Below are positions 39,501 through 52,400 of a stretch of DNA of 64,000 bases, one piece after another. The translations under genes were made by a program, and so were the position numbers. Below the pieces are notes generated by a model. It made no database searches, was not told the DNA's origin, and saw only the letters and a list, made by a program, of their open reading frames with translations. The stretch's first letter is position 1; each line of letters opens with the position of its first letter. Source of the stretch: Echinococcus granulosus (taxonomy: Eukaryota; Platyhelminthes; Cestoda; Cyclophyllidea; Taeniidae); contig NW_020170440.1 of the NCBI RefSeq assembly GCF_000524195.1, positions 177,319 through 241,318 on the forward strand, written 5' to 3'.

Positions 39501-41514
39501 GAGGTGCACATGAATGGTTAGGCTGCATCTATAGGTGAATTTACGGGTGAGTGAGGAGATAAGACGAGAAAATGTTAAATTGGAATGATGGGTGATAAGA
39601 GGAAGAAATATGCGAAAAGTTGGGTAGATGGGTGGGTTGATAGAAGTTTCGACAAGAATACAGACTAAAAAGGGCCACGAGAGGTGTTCCCACGCATCAA
39701 ATGTATTTTGGCAAATCCATAAGCACCCGCATTAACGAAATGGTTTGGAGATGAACCAATACGAGGGAGGGATGAATAAACTGATTTACTAAGAAAGAGG
39801 CGGAAAGAAGGCAATGCACACAGATAACTTAGTGGACAAATGGATTAATGAAGGCATGAATTCTTGCAAAGGTCAAGGAGGAAGTCGTGAAACAATAAAG
39901 GACGCAACATTAGTGAACCGATGGAACAGCCAACGCAATAGTCAATGAAGCGACGGGATAACAAATGTACCAGCAAATCAGGAAAGAACGAGTGAGTAGG
40001 GAGATGGGTGAGTAAATCAAACATGGGTAATATCAAAATAAACCATGAGCGACTTAATGAATTATGCATGTACGGTTGACAATTGCTAAAGCAATGAAAG
40101 ACGAATGAAATGGAGACGCACGAATGCTCAAATGAGTAAAAACGGTAGGATGGGTAGGTAGATAGAAAACTCCGATGGCCCAGGCGTTCCCAGTAAACGG
40201 TTGAATCAATCAATGCATAACGCACCCAGCCAGTGAAAATCAAACAGATTATGGAGAAATGGGTGAATCGCTGAAGGAGTAAAATGAATCAACTGACGAT
40301 TTAAGGGCGAGTGGCCCCAAAACAACTTATTTCAACGCCAAAATTTGGTTGAAAGGGTTAACTACCAATTTTTAACTAAGATTATGGACCGCAAAAGAAG
40401 ATTCAGTCAATCGCCATCAATTTCCAAAACGACAACATAAACCCTTATTTATGCCAAGCCCACAGCGTACTTGAAACAGCAGCAGGCATCAAGGCGGTTA
40501 GTCCTTGACCTATTCCGGACATGACTGTATTGATACTTTCTTCAACAACGCTTCAAGTAGTGTATTTCTAAAGAGGTCTAGATTGCAAGAGCTAGCAAAG
40601 AATGCCTTTCGACCATCTAACCACTCAAGTAATGCAGGCTGTAGGAGACAACGATGCAGTTTTGATTGAACAAACGCGTATAAGGGAATCACCAATCGAT
40701 CCAAGGACTGAAAGCCACTTCCAATGTCCGAAGGTGGATGCACTCAGAAGACCACAGAAGAAGCACAACTATCATTTAGGGGGATTCCTACCGTGATTCA
40801 AATACATGATTTCCTCAGTATTGTTTTACGGCTCTGCGTAGGTGAAAAGATTCAATATTTTAAACTATAAAAATCAATCCCAAAAAGGTCAAAGCAATAA
40901 GAATAAAAGGTGGCAGAAAACGAAAATTTCCTTTATAAAAATAGGATGAATAATGATTTTTAGGGAAGCATAATCACACTTAACACCCGACGAAAGTAAT
41001 AATAAATATCCCTAATATTTCTAAATGCTTAAGAATAGCATGCACATTGACAGAAAAAAGTTTAAAACAAAAGAACTTACTTTTGCTACTTTCAAAAGAG
41101 GTTTATTCGAGGTAGGGTCACCACTTTCAGATTCAGCCTTACGAGGAATGAATCCTTCAAACTCCTCATCATCCGGCTCAATTCCCCGAATGGACTATTT
41201 TAAAAACAAAATTAAGTTCTAAATGAAATCCTCACGATTTGACTAAGAAAAGAAAATTGAAACACACTTCATGATCCAAATCTTCAGACTCATTTTCCAT
41301 CGGTTGCTCAAAGTCGTTGAAAGACATATCTCTCACCGGTTCTCGGTGAATAAGACTTTCCACCTCAACTAATGTTTACACAATCATTTCACAATAAAAA
41401 ATCAACAAAAAACCTTCATCAGGGTCATAAAATTCGATGAATTCGTCATCTTGGGCTTTACAGGGTACAACCAGGGCGAAGGCAACAAACAGAGACCAGT
41501 AAGTCCAAAACGTA
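36522..41514 (-). CDS. CCDC47: CCDC47 / calumin, ER membrane protein of the PAT complex (start exon missing)
   Basis: Minus-strand exons are 41514-41414, 41368-41268, 41194-41081, 39265-38621, 38091-38006, 37197-37139, 37059-36968, 36884-36717 and 36593-36522 (stop TGA). All phases agree, giving 479 codons including stop; human CCDC47 has 483 residues. Features in order: a hydrophobic signal-peptide-like start (YWSLFVAFALVVPCKA), an acidic lumenal part (DDEFIEFYDPDE, EPDDEEFEGF), a transmembrane helix (FEMFFLAFIFLYLVNYMHG), then the cytosolic core (AAAWFAAHENLLSTNFSMVG, YTLWCSGRVACTGMM, KRQDLPSLF, MIVLSEIAEAT, YISDQYSGPKASM). The tail is a highly charged Arg/Lys/Glu helix ending QQRIKMVKMKGM. 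The family binds ribosome-translocon complexes, helps insert multipass proteins and affects ER calcium. Only the initiator exon is missing. It runs divergently from RAB27. Confidence 0.95.
38150..38400. repeat. CATC/ATTC field in CCDC47 intron
   Basis: Degenerate CATCC, CATTC and CACTCATC units lie on the plus strand between the CCDC47 exons 38621 and 38091. The overlapping plus-strand open frame is repeat-driven. Confidence 0.65.
39400..40300. repeat. Long GAAT/GGTGA-type degenerate field in CCDC47 intron
   Basis: Nearly 0.9 kb of the 39266-41080 intron is built of GAATGA, GGATGG, GGGTGA and GAGTGA units, the complement of the CATC fields elsewhere, with heavy drift. On the minus strand it yields a 132-codon open frame without coding character. 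Confidence 0.68.
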
Positions 41515-42146
41515 CTACAGGGGTAATATGGAATCGCAAGTTAAAGAACCATTTAAAATGAGTTAACAAACACTCAAACAATAGTACACGTTACTGACGT
41601 AAAATCTAATCGCTGTCGGAAGGCTAAAAATATTAAACAAGCTCAGCGAATTCATTGTACAAGCAGGTGAGAAAATCTTTGCAAAAGAAATGAAGCAGAA
41701 GAGAGACATGTGGTACAGTTACTAAAAACGCGGCAAAACCCGCCTGAGCATTGCGAGCGTCACGCAAGGTTTAGTGCGCCGATTTAACCTTGGCAAAATC
41801 AACCAGCTTGTCTGCCATCTAAAATAACCCTTGCATTTATTCGCAATAAAAATAAGGATGAATTAGCGACCAAAGGTAAGGCATAATATCAAAAGATCTA
41901 CTGAATATATCTAATCGAAAAATACTTCCGTAAGTATGGTTAGGCAAATGGACGCAAGACAGTAAAACAGAAGTAATTAAATAATGTAGGCTTAAAAAAT
42001 AAACAGTCAAGCACTATTGAAAAAAACAAAAGTTATGGAAGTTGGGTGCCATGTTGACTACACAGCAACAGTGAAATTGATATTTTTGAAATTATAGCTA
42101 CATTTAATTTACTTTAAACTCGCAGTCGAACATATTTCAATGCTCG
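41515..42146. other. Head of CCDC47 / divergent spacer
   Basis: The CCDC47 initiator exon should be here. On the minus strand, ATG-containing open reading exists around 41640-41710 but none joins in phase to exon 41514-41414. I see no other gene. Confidence 0.4.
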
Positions 42147-42344
42147 TGTAGTACGATGGTGGTTTGTCCCCCAGTATTGGCGAGGCGCCACTTTCGTACT
42201 TTGGATTAGCCTTCTTGTACCTCACTGGGTGGGCTGGCCTTCGGACCATGCCAGTAGCCCAGACACCTTCTCTGTGCTGAATACATATATTCTGCCCGAG
42301 TATTGTGTCTTCTTTCGTCTTCAGGGAAGTCTCGGGACGCTACA
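42147..42344 (-). mobile_element. Solo-LTR-like element, copy 1
   Basis: A 198-bp unit with TGT...ACA ends (TGTAGTACGATGGTGG on the left, GGGACGCTACA on the right) is flanked by ctcg and cttg, a possible decayed 4-bp duplication. It shares nearly its whole length with three other copies in the window. No internal coding region, primer-binding site or polypurine tract is attached, so it looks like a solo LTR or a miniature LTR element. Strand is set relative to copy 3, taken as plus. Confidence 0.72.
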
Positions 42345-43066
42345 CTTGATCCACTCTTGAACCTATCCACTCGAGTCCTTGCCGACCTTATTTCTACTCA
42401 CAATACACCCTTCTAGCTATCCCATTAATCTTGCACACTTTTATGGAGGGCTCAAGGCTCTATAATATAAAAATAACGTTTTGAAGAGTTGGGATACCCA
42501 GTTGCTTGGCTTATAGGGCAGGTCACAGGGAGGAACCACAATCTGTGGAGATTGAAGTGGCCACACAGCTAAACACTCTCAGCTAGACGAAATGTGTGAC
42601 AACTACTTAGCCACTTTTTATAATTGATGTTCATGTTTCTCTTGTTTGATTGCCCACAATAGCTACAGTCATTGAGCTCAAGAGCAACTAAGTGGGTGTT
42701 TGAACCCAACGTCACTGGTTAATCTCTGGCATTTCAATGGATTTCACGCTCCATTCGATTTGTGCTGTGTGATGGAAATCGGATGGGCATTAACTTTATT
42801 CTGCACAGAGACAGGCGATAATCTGTAGTAAAAGCAACCTGTATGCCAGTTCCGATTTATAAGTACTCTGGCATATATGTAAAAGTGTTTTGAAAAATCA
42901 TTTTAGTGGTTTTTAAGGAGAATGGTCGCAATGTTCCAGTTTCAATAGTACCCATCCATCTACCTACCTGAGTTCCTAGAAGTTGGTAAAAAGGTGAAGA
43001 TGACACCGCCTATTTGCGTGGCTAACAATATTACAAAGGTTTGAATGTAATGTTACTATGCTTGTC

Positions 43067-43304
43067 TGTGGAGCGAGGCTCGTCGGTCTCCGCGTCCCTG
43101 TTCCTAGCATTCTAGGACACGCCCAGTTGATTCATTTTGGACATATTTATTAAAGATGAAAAGATGGAGAGAGAAAATACAACGTTTAAGAAGGAAAGGA
43201 ACCGTAGTCACCGGGTACGGGAGAGGACGACCCGGTCACGAGATCCGAATTTCCTGCTTGCCTTCTCCCTGAACGGTATATTGAAACAACATAAGTATTA
43301 CATG
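43067..43304 (+). repeat. SINE-like repeat, copy A (arm of inverted pair)
   Basis: This is a 238-bp unit matching the reverse complement of 43569-43805 over its length. Within it, GTAGTCACCGGG (43204-43215) and GATCCGAATTTCC (43242-43254) resemble tRNA A and B boxes at tRNA-like spacing, which suggests a tRNA-derived SINE. The unit ends near aacaacataagtattacat. Confidence 0.6.
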
Positions 43305-43568
43305 TCACTACCATTGCTGTAGGACGCAGGATTAAACTAAATGCCATTAGAAGACGCCATTTTTACCCTTCCTTTAAGAGGCTTTAAAGACTCATTCAGC
43401 CAAGATAAATGTTTTCCATAGAAAAAAAAGTGGTACTAAATCTAAAAAAAGATTTTTATGCTTAATTTGCTCAAGGTTACAATTTGAATAACTCCTCAAT
43501 TATTCTCCGAAGTCGAAGCAAGGGACATTACTGTGCTGCTGACGTACCTAAGGGAAGAATGGCTACTA

Positions 43569-43805
43569 ATGTAATACTTATGTTGTTCTAATGTGCCTTT
43601 CAGGGAGGAGGCAAGCAGGAAATTCGAACCTGGTAACTGGATCGCCCTCTCCCTTACCTAGTGACTGCGGCTCCCCTCCTTCTTGAATATTGTATTTTCC
43701 CTATACATCTTGTCGTCTTTAATAAAGATGTCCAAAGTAAACCAACCGGGCTTGTCTAGGAACGCTAGGAATCGGGAAGCGGAGACCGAGGAGTCTTGCT
43801 CCACA
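43569..43805 (-). repeat. SINE-like repeat, copy B (arm of inverted pair)
   Basis: This is the reverse-orientation partner of 43067-43304, 264 bp away. Read on the minus strand it contains GGTTCGAATTTCC (complement of 43618-43630), close to the tRNA B-box consensus GGTTCGANTCC. The two arms differ by scattered substitutions and small indels, so they look like independent insertions rather than one fresh inverted duplication. Confidence 0.6.
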
Positions 43806-44244
43806 CTAATGTAGGCTAAAATTAAAGTCTCAGAGCGAAATAACAACTTGCAGTGAGTGAGGCACTTGCGAGGTTCAACGTCCAGTTAAATAATCTATCC
43901 AAAAATAAGGGTGACTGTTCCAATTTCGTCAGATAATTCTGTCCTTCAAAAACAGCTTATATTTTAGAGCAAGTTGTGATTCCCTAAAAATATTATATTT
44001 ATAAAAGTTTGCCAACGCATAAAGTAAAATGCTTAAAAACAAAATAAAATGTGTAAATTTATTTGACTATTTTTAGCCGGATATCTGCAATTTGATTACA
44101 GCCCTAATACTCTTTGTTAAAACAGTATTTTATTTGTTATGCTAAAATTGTTCAGGCCTTATCATAATATTGTGTTTTAATTGATTGAATGAAGAATACA
44201 GAATCTCCCCATTTGTGGGACTTTTCAAACGTTCTTCTGTCGAT

Positions 44245-47200
44245 ATGTTCGCGGAGAGGGGCCGTGATGAAGAAGACTACGATTATTTGATTAAACTATT
44301 GGCATTAGGTCAGGTTACTTGCAAAAACTAGGCGTTGCCATTTTGATTTTCGCTCGGTTTTATCCTACTTGCATTTCAGTCACCTACATATTGTAGCTGC
44401 CTCCTAAAACTATTTTTTCTTTTTATGTTGTCGAGGCACTTACTTTGAGGTTTTTTTAAAGTTTATTTCTTAGCTTGTTTAATTTAGAGTATTTTTTTAG
44501 GCGATAGTAATGTTGGAAAGACTAGCCTTCTTTATCAGTACACTGATGGGGTTTTCAACGTCGACATGAACGCGACAGTGGGTGTGGATTTTAGGCAAAA
44601 ACGCGTTATTCGTGAAAATAAACAGGATGCGAGTGGACTTTTGGGCCAGAAACAGCGACTTTACTTGCAGCTTTGGGATACCGCAGGTCAGGAAAGGTTC
44701 GTTCTCTTTATCATTTGACCTAGAATAATCCATTTCGTTATAATCTCTGTGCTTTCATCGTTGCGTTGTTTTTTGAGTAATGTTTACCCCTAACAAAATA
44801 TTATGCTATGACTTATTTGGTAATGTTGTCTCTGAGTGTTTGTTCAGTGCGTAAATTTGCCTTCTTTGATGTTCCACTTTTTACTGTGTCATTTTTATTG
44901 CTTAGGTGTCGAGAAATATACTTGAATGCGAGATTCAAAATAGCGTTAGCACTTAAATCACCGAGTTTGGTAAAATTGATTGCTTTTTGTTATAGTGCTT
45001 AGACTTCTATTATTTTGGGGCGAGATTGTTAGTTAACTTTTCAGTAAAGCATTTCCATCGCTCTTATTCGATCTTTTCTCCCAATCTTTATTATATATTA
45101 TTTTTGACATTTACTAAGTTGCGTGACTGTCACACACTAATTTGAGATTTATGTTGCGCAGTAGATGTGTCTGGTTGTTAAAATGAATGCCTCCTCATTT
45201 TCTTTGAGTTTTCCTAACTCTGCCTGTATGATATCTGGAAATTGCTCCTGCTTTCTCGAGTTTTCTTTGCCTAATCTTCCGAAATTCGGAAAGACTTAGG
45301 CGATGTGTCGGGCTTTAAAATATTTTTTCAGCCCTTGAGACGAATGAACTGGATTAAACTTTTATTTGTGCTCTATTGATAAGGATTGAAGTAAAAAGTG
45401 GGCAAGTTTTATTTTTCCACCCTCCATTCCTCTCTCGTTCTCGTAGTTTACATCTTAAACAGGATGTTCGGATTTTAGCACGCGGAAGTTTTTGGGTCTG
45501 AAAGCACCTTAAAACATAAAACAGCTCAATAAATTAGGTGAATGTGATGTTTGACATAAAAAGCTAATGTGAGTGTTCTCCGGCTTCTTCGATAACACCC
45601 TTAATCGTTTGTAAATGGTGACATAGAAATTTCTTTTTAGCTTAATTTTTCACACAACCACTGCTACATTGACATTGCATCCAGCCTGGTCTCAGCTTTA
45701 TATCAGACAGTTTTGAAGGTATACAAGGACCACATTTAAAGCCTGACACTTTATCATGAGAGGCAAATTATTAGTGGAGTTATTCGGCTGCCTTACGACC
45801 TTGATTGGTTGCCGATCACTGGTCAAATCGTGAAAAAAGCTGCTCCGAAAATTGCAAACTTTGCCATTTTTTGTCTTTTTTTTTGTCTTTTTTTCGGCTT
45901 CTTAAAACTCTTTTAACCAAGTAGGAAAACTTTTTCCCGCTATTTATCCATCATGTATTGCATCTACCACAGAAGTGAATAGACTATCGTCATTGATGAT
46001 AAAATCTGCTTTTTACTTGGCAGCTTAGTTGTTGTCTGCGAGTGGGGGGGGAGTTTAAATAAACCTCTTGTTCCATTGTCCGCTTTCTTCTGATAGACTG
46101 TGGGGAAAAATGAGGAATGTCAACAATGTATTGACTGCAGAAAGGTGATGCTTCGTTTTTAAAGAAACGGTGTATTGATGGCTAAGGAAGGAAGCGGATA
46201 CATAAATCCATCTTAGAATTACCTGTCCTGGTTTTTCCCCGTATTTATCTTGTTGAGTCTTCTAATTAATTAACCGATGCAGTCAAATCCACCAAAAAGG
46301 ACTGATTACATTATGCTCACACAAACCACCTTGCCATCACGGTTGTATACACAACTTGTAAATTAATTTATACATTTTCTTCATGAATTTCAGATTTCGC
46401 AGTCTATGCACCGTCTTTCTTCGCGACTCCATGGGATTCCTCCTGGTCTTCGATCTGACCAACGAGAAGAGCCTTCTCAGCTGTCGAGAGTGGATGAATC
46501 TACTCTGTCAACATGCCTATTGTGAACGGCCTGACGTAATTCTGGTGGGGAACAAGGCGGATAAGACAGAAGAACGTGTTATATCTACGTCTGATGCGCA
46601 GAGGTTGGCTCAAGAGTTGCAGTAAGTTACCTTGTATTTCCAGGTGCGTCTTGACTATATCTGTGCTTGAATACAAAAAGGCCTGAGAGAGGTGTAGCGA
46701 CGTGAATTCGGAAAGACCTGCTTTACAGTGTCTAGTGATCTCTGTAATTACTCTGCTGCGTAGGTAATTACAATCGAATCTGGGCGAAGCAATTTTCCCC
46801 TTCACTAAGGGGACTTCTAAGTTCGACGGTTCTGACGCCCCTTAAGGCTGTCATGTGCTCTGCTAGCCAATTTTGTTAGGAGATAATTTTACAAGTAATG
46901 TTTACGGTTAGTCACGGCACTTTGTGTGTCAATCTGCTGTAATTTCCCACGGAATCGTGTATTTATAGTAATCAGCATGCAGCAGGACTCCATGTCACTA
47001 TCGTGGAAGTGTATTTGCGAGACGCCCCTAATCGTGGACATGAGCAGAATAAACTGCTCTCTTACAAACTGTAACCTACATTGCAAGGTGCGCCTTATTT
47101 TCAATGACTCGCGTATTCCATTTTTATTAATTTGAGGTAAAGAAGACATGATGCAAGTTCGGGTTTATTAAGTTACACACATACTCATACCTTACGGTAA

Positions 47201-49400
47201 CCAATGCTAGTCGAGTCGAGTGTATTGAGATGGAGATGGTGATAATAACAATAGTAATAATGATGATGATGACGGAAATGGTGGCGCGGTATTGTAATTT
47301 CATCACGGTGGGGAGGTTTTCAATATTAACTGCCTTGACAGCGGCTTGCACCTTATGAGTTTCGATGAAATTTCCCATATCAAGGGAGTGGAATTCTCTG
47401 AGACACTGATACTGCTCTACAGGGGGCTCATTTCGCTTCGTTTCTTCTCTACATCCCTTTTCCGCTTAAAGGCCTTCCTGATATCTGTCTGTCTTAGTTT
47501 GGTCTCTTTTTTGCTTTTGCAACTCTGAGAGCAGCAGAAGATAATCCGATTTCGCCACTTAGCCGGTCAACAAATGAGGTCACTTGGAAGGCCGTTCGAT
47601 TCTCGAACCTAGTCCTAAGGTAATGAGCTTCTGCTTGACCTTACTTCCATTCGAGATGTCCCAACTAAATTCCCTTCTTAGGTGGACATAGGCAGAGGCG
47701 GATAATTGTACATTTTGACAACGACGACAACAACAACAGCTATTAGCAGTTCCATTTGATACACCTGCCTATCGATCACCAAATCCACCCTGGTTGGTAG
47801 TTGGCTGCCTGTCTTGTCTCCTCTTTGATTCCTTTTTTATTTTTTTTGTGCAGATTCGTCAACTGCGTTTTGCCAATGTTCCAACATTGGGTTTACTGAC
47901 CTTCAGATTCTTAATTTAACACATTCACTACTGGTGTCACATAGGTGTAACGCGCCAACTTTTCTCCTTGAGACCACACGTCGCCTACATAGGCAACACA
48001 GCTAGCCATGTCAGAGGGTAGAATGAAATAGTAAAACTCAGAAATGACCAGCCTAAAGGCCAAAATGCCCTGAAAGATAGATTTGAAGCCTCTTCGGATT
48101 CAATTATTAAGGCATCATGAAACCTGAATAACGACCGCCTGCCCACCTGGCACGAAGGGGGACAAAAGGCGGAGTTATTTTATGAATTAACAGATAGTAA
48201 ACAGAAGTTGCTGCCTTTTGTAGCCCCACTGTTACATTATTTACACAACAGATGCTAGCCTGTGTAGTGTGAAAACCCGTGAGTTGGCAGAGGCACTGTG
48301 AGTTCACTGTCCTAGGCGACCAATCACAGCCGCTATATACCAGCATGCCTGAGGGCTGGCTACTGCCACGAGTTAGCCTAGCGCTCTGCTACACCTCACC
48401 TCTGATGACGCGTACATGAGTAAAGGATGACTGACGCGAAGAAATGTCATTTCTGAAGTACAATACACTTCTACTACGGCTGAGGTATCTTCTGGCAATC
48501 TGAGCGGGCAGCACGAAAGAGTGGTCTGTCATAGAGGGCTATGAGCTATCAGTGGCAAAGCTGCAATATGACTTTTTTGTTAGAAGGGTTTTTGTCGATT
48601 CCTTCTTGATAATCTCTACTTAATAAAGTGGTTTTCTTGCCTTGACAACACCTTGTCAACTTTGACACTATCGCGGGTTTAAAAGCCTAACCTTTCTCAC
48701 CCATCTTTGATAAGTGATTGAATAGTGCTTTTGACAGGCTTATCAGTCTGACCTTGTGCTTTTTTTCACCACTGGGCTTCTAAAATGAAGCCTTCTTTCC
48801 CAATAAATGCATTCCGTGGGACTTGGAGGCATAGAGTTGCTACTCATCAGCATCACCATCATCACCTTTCCTATCTGTTGAGTGAGAGGATGATCTGACT
48901 TGCAGTGGTTGTAGTGAAGATATTGGTCAATGACTTCCACATTGGATGTGTGCATGGGAATCCGTGGTTCAAGACTTCCAGTCCCTCCTTCATGATGATG
49001 CCTCTTGAAGTCTGGAGCTCAATGCCTGTTTTTCCCTTCTGGATACGAAATCTTTTTGACTCGACAGTGGAATGACACAAAAAACAGGACTGAAATGACC
49101 ATTTAATCTACTGTCGCGAGTAGAATCTTCTAGGAACTCCAAATTTCGGGAGAACTTTTCATGTAGATGTTCCCTCATAATGGCAGTTCTCTCTTACCTT
49201 TTAGAGTGCCCTACATAGAGACCAGTGCACTAAGTGGAAAGAACGTCTCCGCAGCAATTGATATGCTTCTGGATCTGGTAATGAAGCGGATCGAGGAGTC
49301 AGTTACCAAGACCCGAGTTCACAAGGCCACAAGGAATTCTAATGGAGGCATTCACTTGGAAAATGCCAAGTCCACAAAGAACAAATCGTGCGCTTGTTAA
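44245..49400 (+). CDS. RAB27: RAB27-type small GTPase, complete, 4 exons
   Basis: Exons are 44245-44308, 44501-44696, 46394-46621 and 49205-49400 (stop TAA), 227 aa, all GT-AG and in phase. The start ATG at 44245 gives the family N-terminus ([20 protein letters not shown]). Nucleotide-binding motifs: P-loop GDSNVGKTS, switch I/effector [11 protein letters not shown], switch [13 protein letters not shown], guanine specificity GNKADK, and ETSALSGKN. The Rab27-type insertion before switch II (exon 2 end) and [12 protein letters not shown] near the end are family hallmarks. The C-terminus SCAC is a CxC site for double geranylgeranylation. RAB27 docks secretory granules and lysosome-related organelles at the plasma membrane through Slp/Slac2 effectors. 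In the P-loop Asn replaces the second Gly of the vertebrate GDSGVGKT; such changes occur in active Rabs. Intron 3 is 2.6 kb. Confidence 0.96.
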
Positions 49401-52400
49401 TAAGGTAATGCTTATTCCTTTCCCCTTACACTAACGGTGGCTTTCGGCCATGAGGCTTTGATGCCCTCCCCTTCTTCTCTCTCCTTTATCTCATTGATTG
49501 GAGGTGATATATTGTTTGGGGGCAAAAGAGTGAATGTGGCTTTGGAAGTCCATTTCTGCTAGTTGCATGCCATTTGCTTGCTTGTCAGCGCCTCAAGAAG
49601 CGACTTACGGCATAAGGTATTCATGCTTTGCCTGCTGTTCATTGCTTTACATTGGCAGGAATTCATCTGGTTCAGGTCTATGGCTCCAAGTGGACAATTA
49701 CCCGTTGGCCCTTTCCCATCAAGGTAGATGTCAAAGGGAATGGTTTTTTCCTGGGTCAGTGAATCCTGCCATCTGCAGCAGAGGCCTTTATTTAATGGTA
49801 ATCAGTCGATTATTTTGACCCTTTGATGTCTCATTTGGGGCATCAGTGAACGTGTCCAAGGAGGTAAAGATGGCCAACTAGTGCACCAAGAAGTTAACCT
49901 TCTTTGAAGTGACCCATCAAAGTAGCGTATTATTTGTGAGATCTGGCGGCTTCAAATTGGGATGATAAGGAGGTAGTACCGCCTGCGGAAGTTAGTAGTA
50001 GGTGTGCCGCTTTGCCCATATCCAGTGGGTATTTCATGAGTCTGCCCAATCATCGTGGTGGAGCGTGAATGGAAGGGAGTGCGTGTAGTGAGGAGCAAAG
50101 TTTCTTCTGATCAAAGATCTATTACTTCAGTTTGCAATTCTTTACTAGCATCGGTTAATTGCAGCACCGTATGTTGCATTGGTGGGATGCTCAGTTGTCC
50201 AGCTGTGGTAATTTGGACGGTGTCATCGGTCGCATGGACGCCTTTCATTGACAATGTCAGCCATGGTGGTTTTCGGCTCATATCATGACAGTCAGTCCTG
50301 TGAGCAAGCACGCATAGACAGTGCCTGGAACGTCAAATCCTGGAAACGAGAGCCATGCGGTTCGGAAAGTTGGTGCACGCTGGTTACCAAGCCGCATAGG
50401 CTGTCCAATTCTTCGTTGTTAAAGCTGTTCAGGCAGGTGAAGGCGGAAGACTGTGTGTCTGTCAGTCTACAGTGCGCTACTAATAAATGTTTCGGGAGGA
50501 TGTGCGTTTGATGCTGATAATAAAATCCAGAATCTTCCATGGTCTGTGATTTCCTACCGCACCGGAGCAATTCATGCTGACGAGTTCCTTTGTCCCATTT
50601 GTACTACTCATTTTGTAAATAAGTAGGACGACTAGAATGCGACTAGTGTCAACTACCTGGCACATTCCATGATGGTTTGAACTACCCTCTGCTCTATAGG
50701 GCATTGATATGTGCCTTGTTCCACAAGGACTCACATCATTAACTCATTGTATGCCTTCTAAAAACATTCCGCAGCAATATCCCCCCAAAGGTTGGTAAGG
50801 AAAGAGGAAAGATAACTAAGGAAGCCTATAAAGTGTCAAATCACGAAGCTGAATGATGTCATCAAATAGTCATGTGTCTCTTCTAGAAGCATCACATTAT
50901 CGTCACTGTCGTCAACTGGGAAATACAGGAGGCACATCAAAGGGTAAGCAATCAACGCCGGACACTCCAGCCAGTCTTTAGGCCCCGCTCCAAATAAATG
51001 AAGTTACCATTTCTTTTTCCGCTTTTTCGCAAAGGCCTATTTAAAAGTAGAGTGTGGTCTTCCAACACTTGGGTTAATTAGGCGTGACGAATCGCAAAGC
51101 AGCTGCGGTAACATTTGAATCCTTTCTCCTTCTGTTCGGCCTTCACAACAATGCATGATTTTTTTATGACACTTCACAACTTCACGTCACATCTTTAACT
51201 GTCAATTGTATCAAAATTTAATGTATCCAAGAAATTTAAGGAATTGTGGTGAATCATGGTGAGTAATGACCTTGAGGTTGCTTATAAATCGGTAACCGTC
51301 TTATGATTGGTCGGAGGAGTCCGAGGAAGGGAGATGAAAGGCAGGTAGATAGAATGAGATCGGAGACATGCCGGTAACTGGTGTTGTAAGGCAGTAAACC
51401 GGATGTCAGTTGGTGTCTTGCCCTACGTCTCATCCTCGATCTGCTCAACCCCCTTCCTGACAATCTACTAGACAGGATGCTTTTGGTATGGGAGGAGGGG
51501 GGAGGTTCATCCGAAAGACGCGGAGCCGGATACTTGGGAGTTTTCGCATTCTGAAAGACCTGCGCGTTCGAGTCTGCCTCGTAGTTTACGCATTCAACAG
51601 ATCGGCGTATTTCCCGTCATCTTTGAAATAAGCTCTTCATCTCCTTGCGTCTTTTCGCTAACTAATGTCACTGCATTAGAACATCCAGTAAAAAAAGGAG
51701 GAAGCGAAGGTGATTCAGTACTTCTTTCAGGCTTGTGATGCAAAAAAGAAAAGATTGATACATACGGCAATCGTTTTGACAAAAAAAGAAAAGAGCAAAG
51801 GCTGTCACCTGCCAACCGATGTGAGTGCTGTCATTTGTACCAATGGAATCATGACAGCAGAGTAGTCGTGATCTTGGTAAATCATCTATTTATTGTGGGA
51901 CCTTCCCAGAGAAGTACGAAGTCTTTATGCCTCTCAAATGGATGCCTTCATGTCACACAGTAAGCATCTGATGACAGCAGTGTGTGTGTGAATTACTTTC
52001 GTTGCCCTTGAGTCACCCTCGTAGTTATTGATTCACCATAGGACCAGGCGGTGTAAAGTCGATTGACGGAGGGCTGTCAAATCCTGGACATTATTTACTT
52101 TTATACCGTAGCTTCTCCCTTGCGTTTTTGGGTGTCGGTCTTGACGTATGTCTTGCTCTTCTTCGGTTGGCATCACTGAAGTGAAGAGGGGCTCCGATTG
52201 TCAACGCGATGGTTCATCTCCTAGGCGTCGATAGGGTTTGCCTTTACATCACCTGGAATGGAAGTACAGCGCAAGGCTGAACGAGCCATTCACATCAAGA
52301 AATCATGCGGGTTTAAGGATTGGGCTATATCTTGCAGGTTCCATGCCATATTATCCCTTCAAGCCTTTCCTTTCTGAAGGCGAGATGATTTTTTCTACTG

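Noticed and set aside
50040..50740. Cluster of open frames on both strands, considered as a decayed retroelement
   Set aside because: No reverse transcriptase, integrase or gag motif can be read, and frames overlap on opposite strands.
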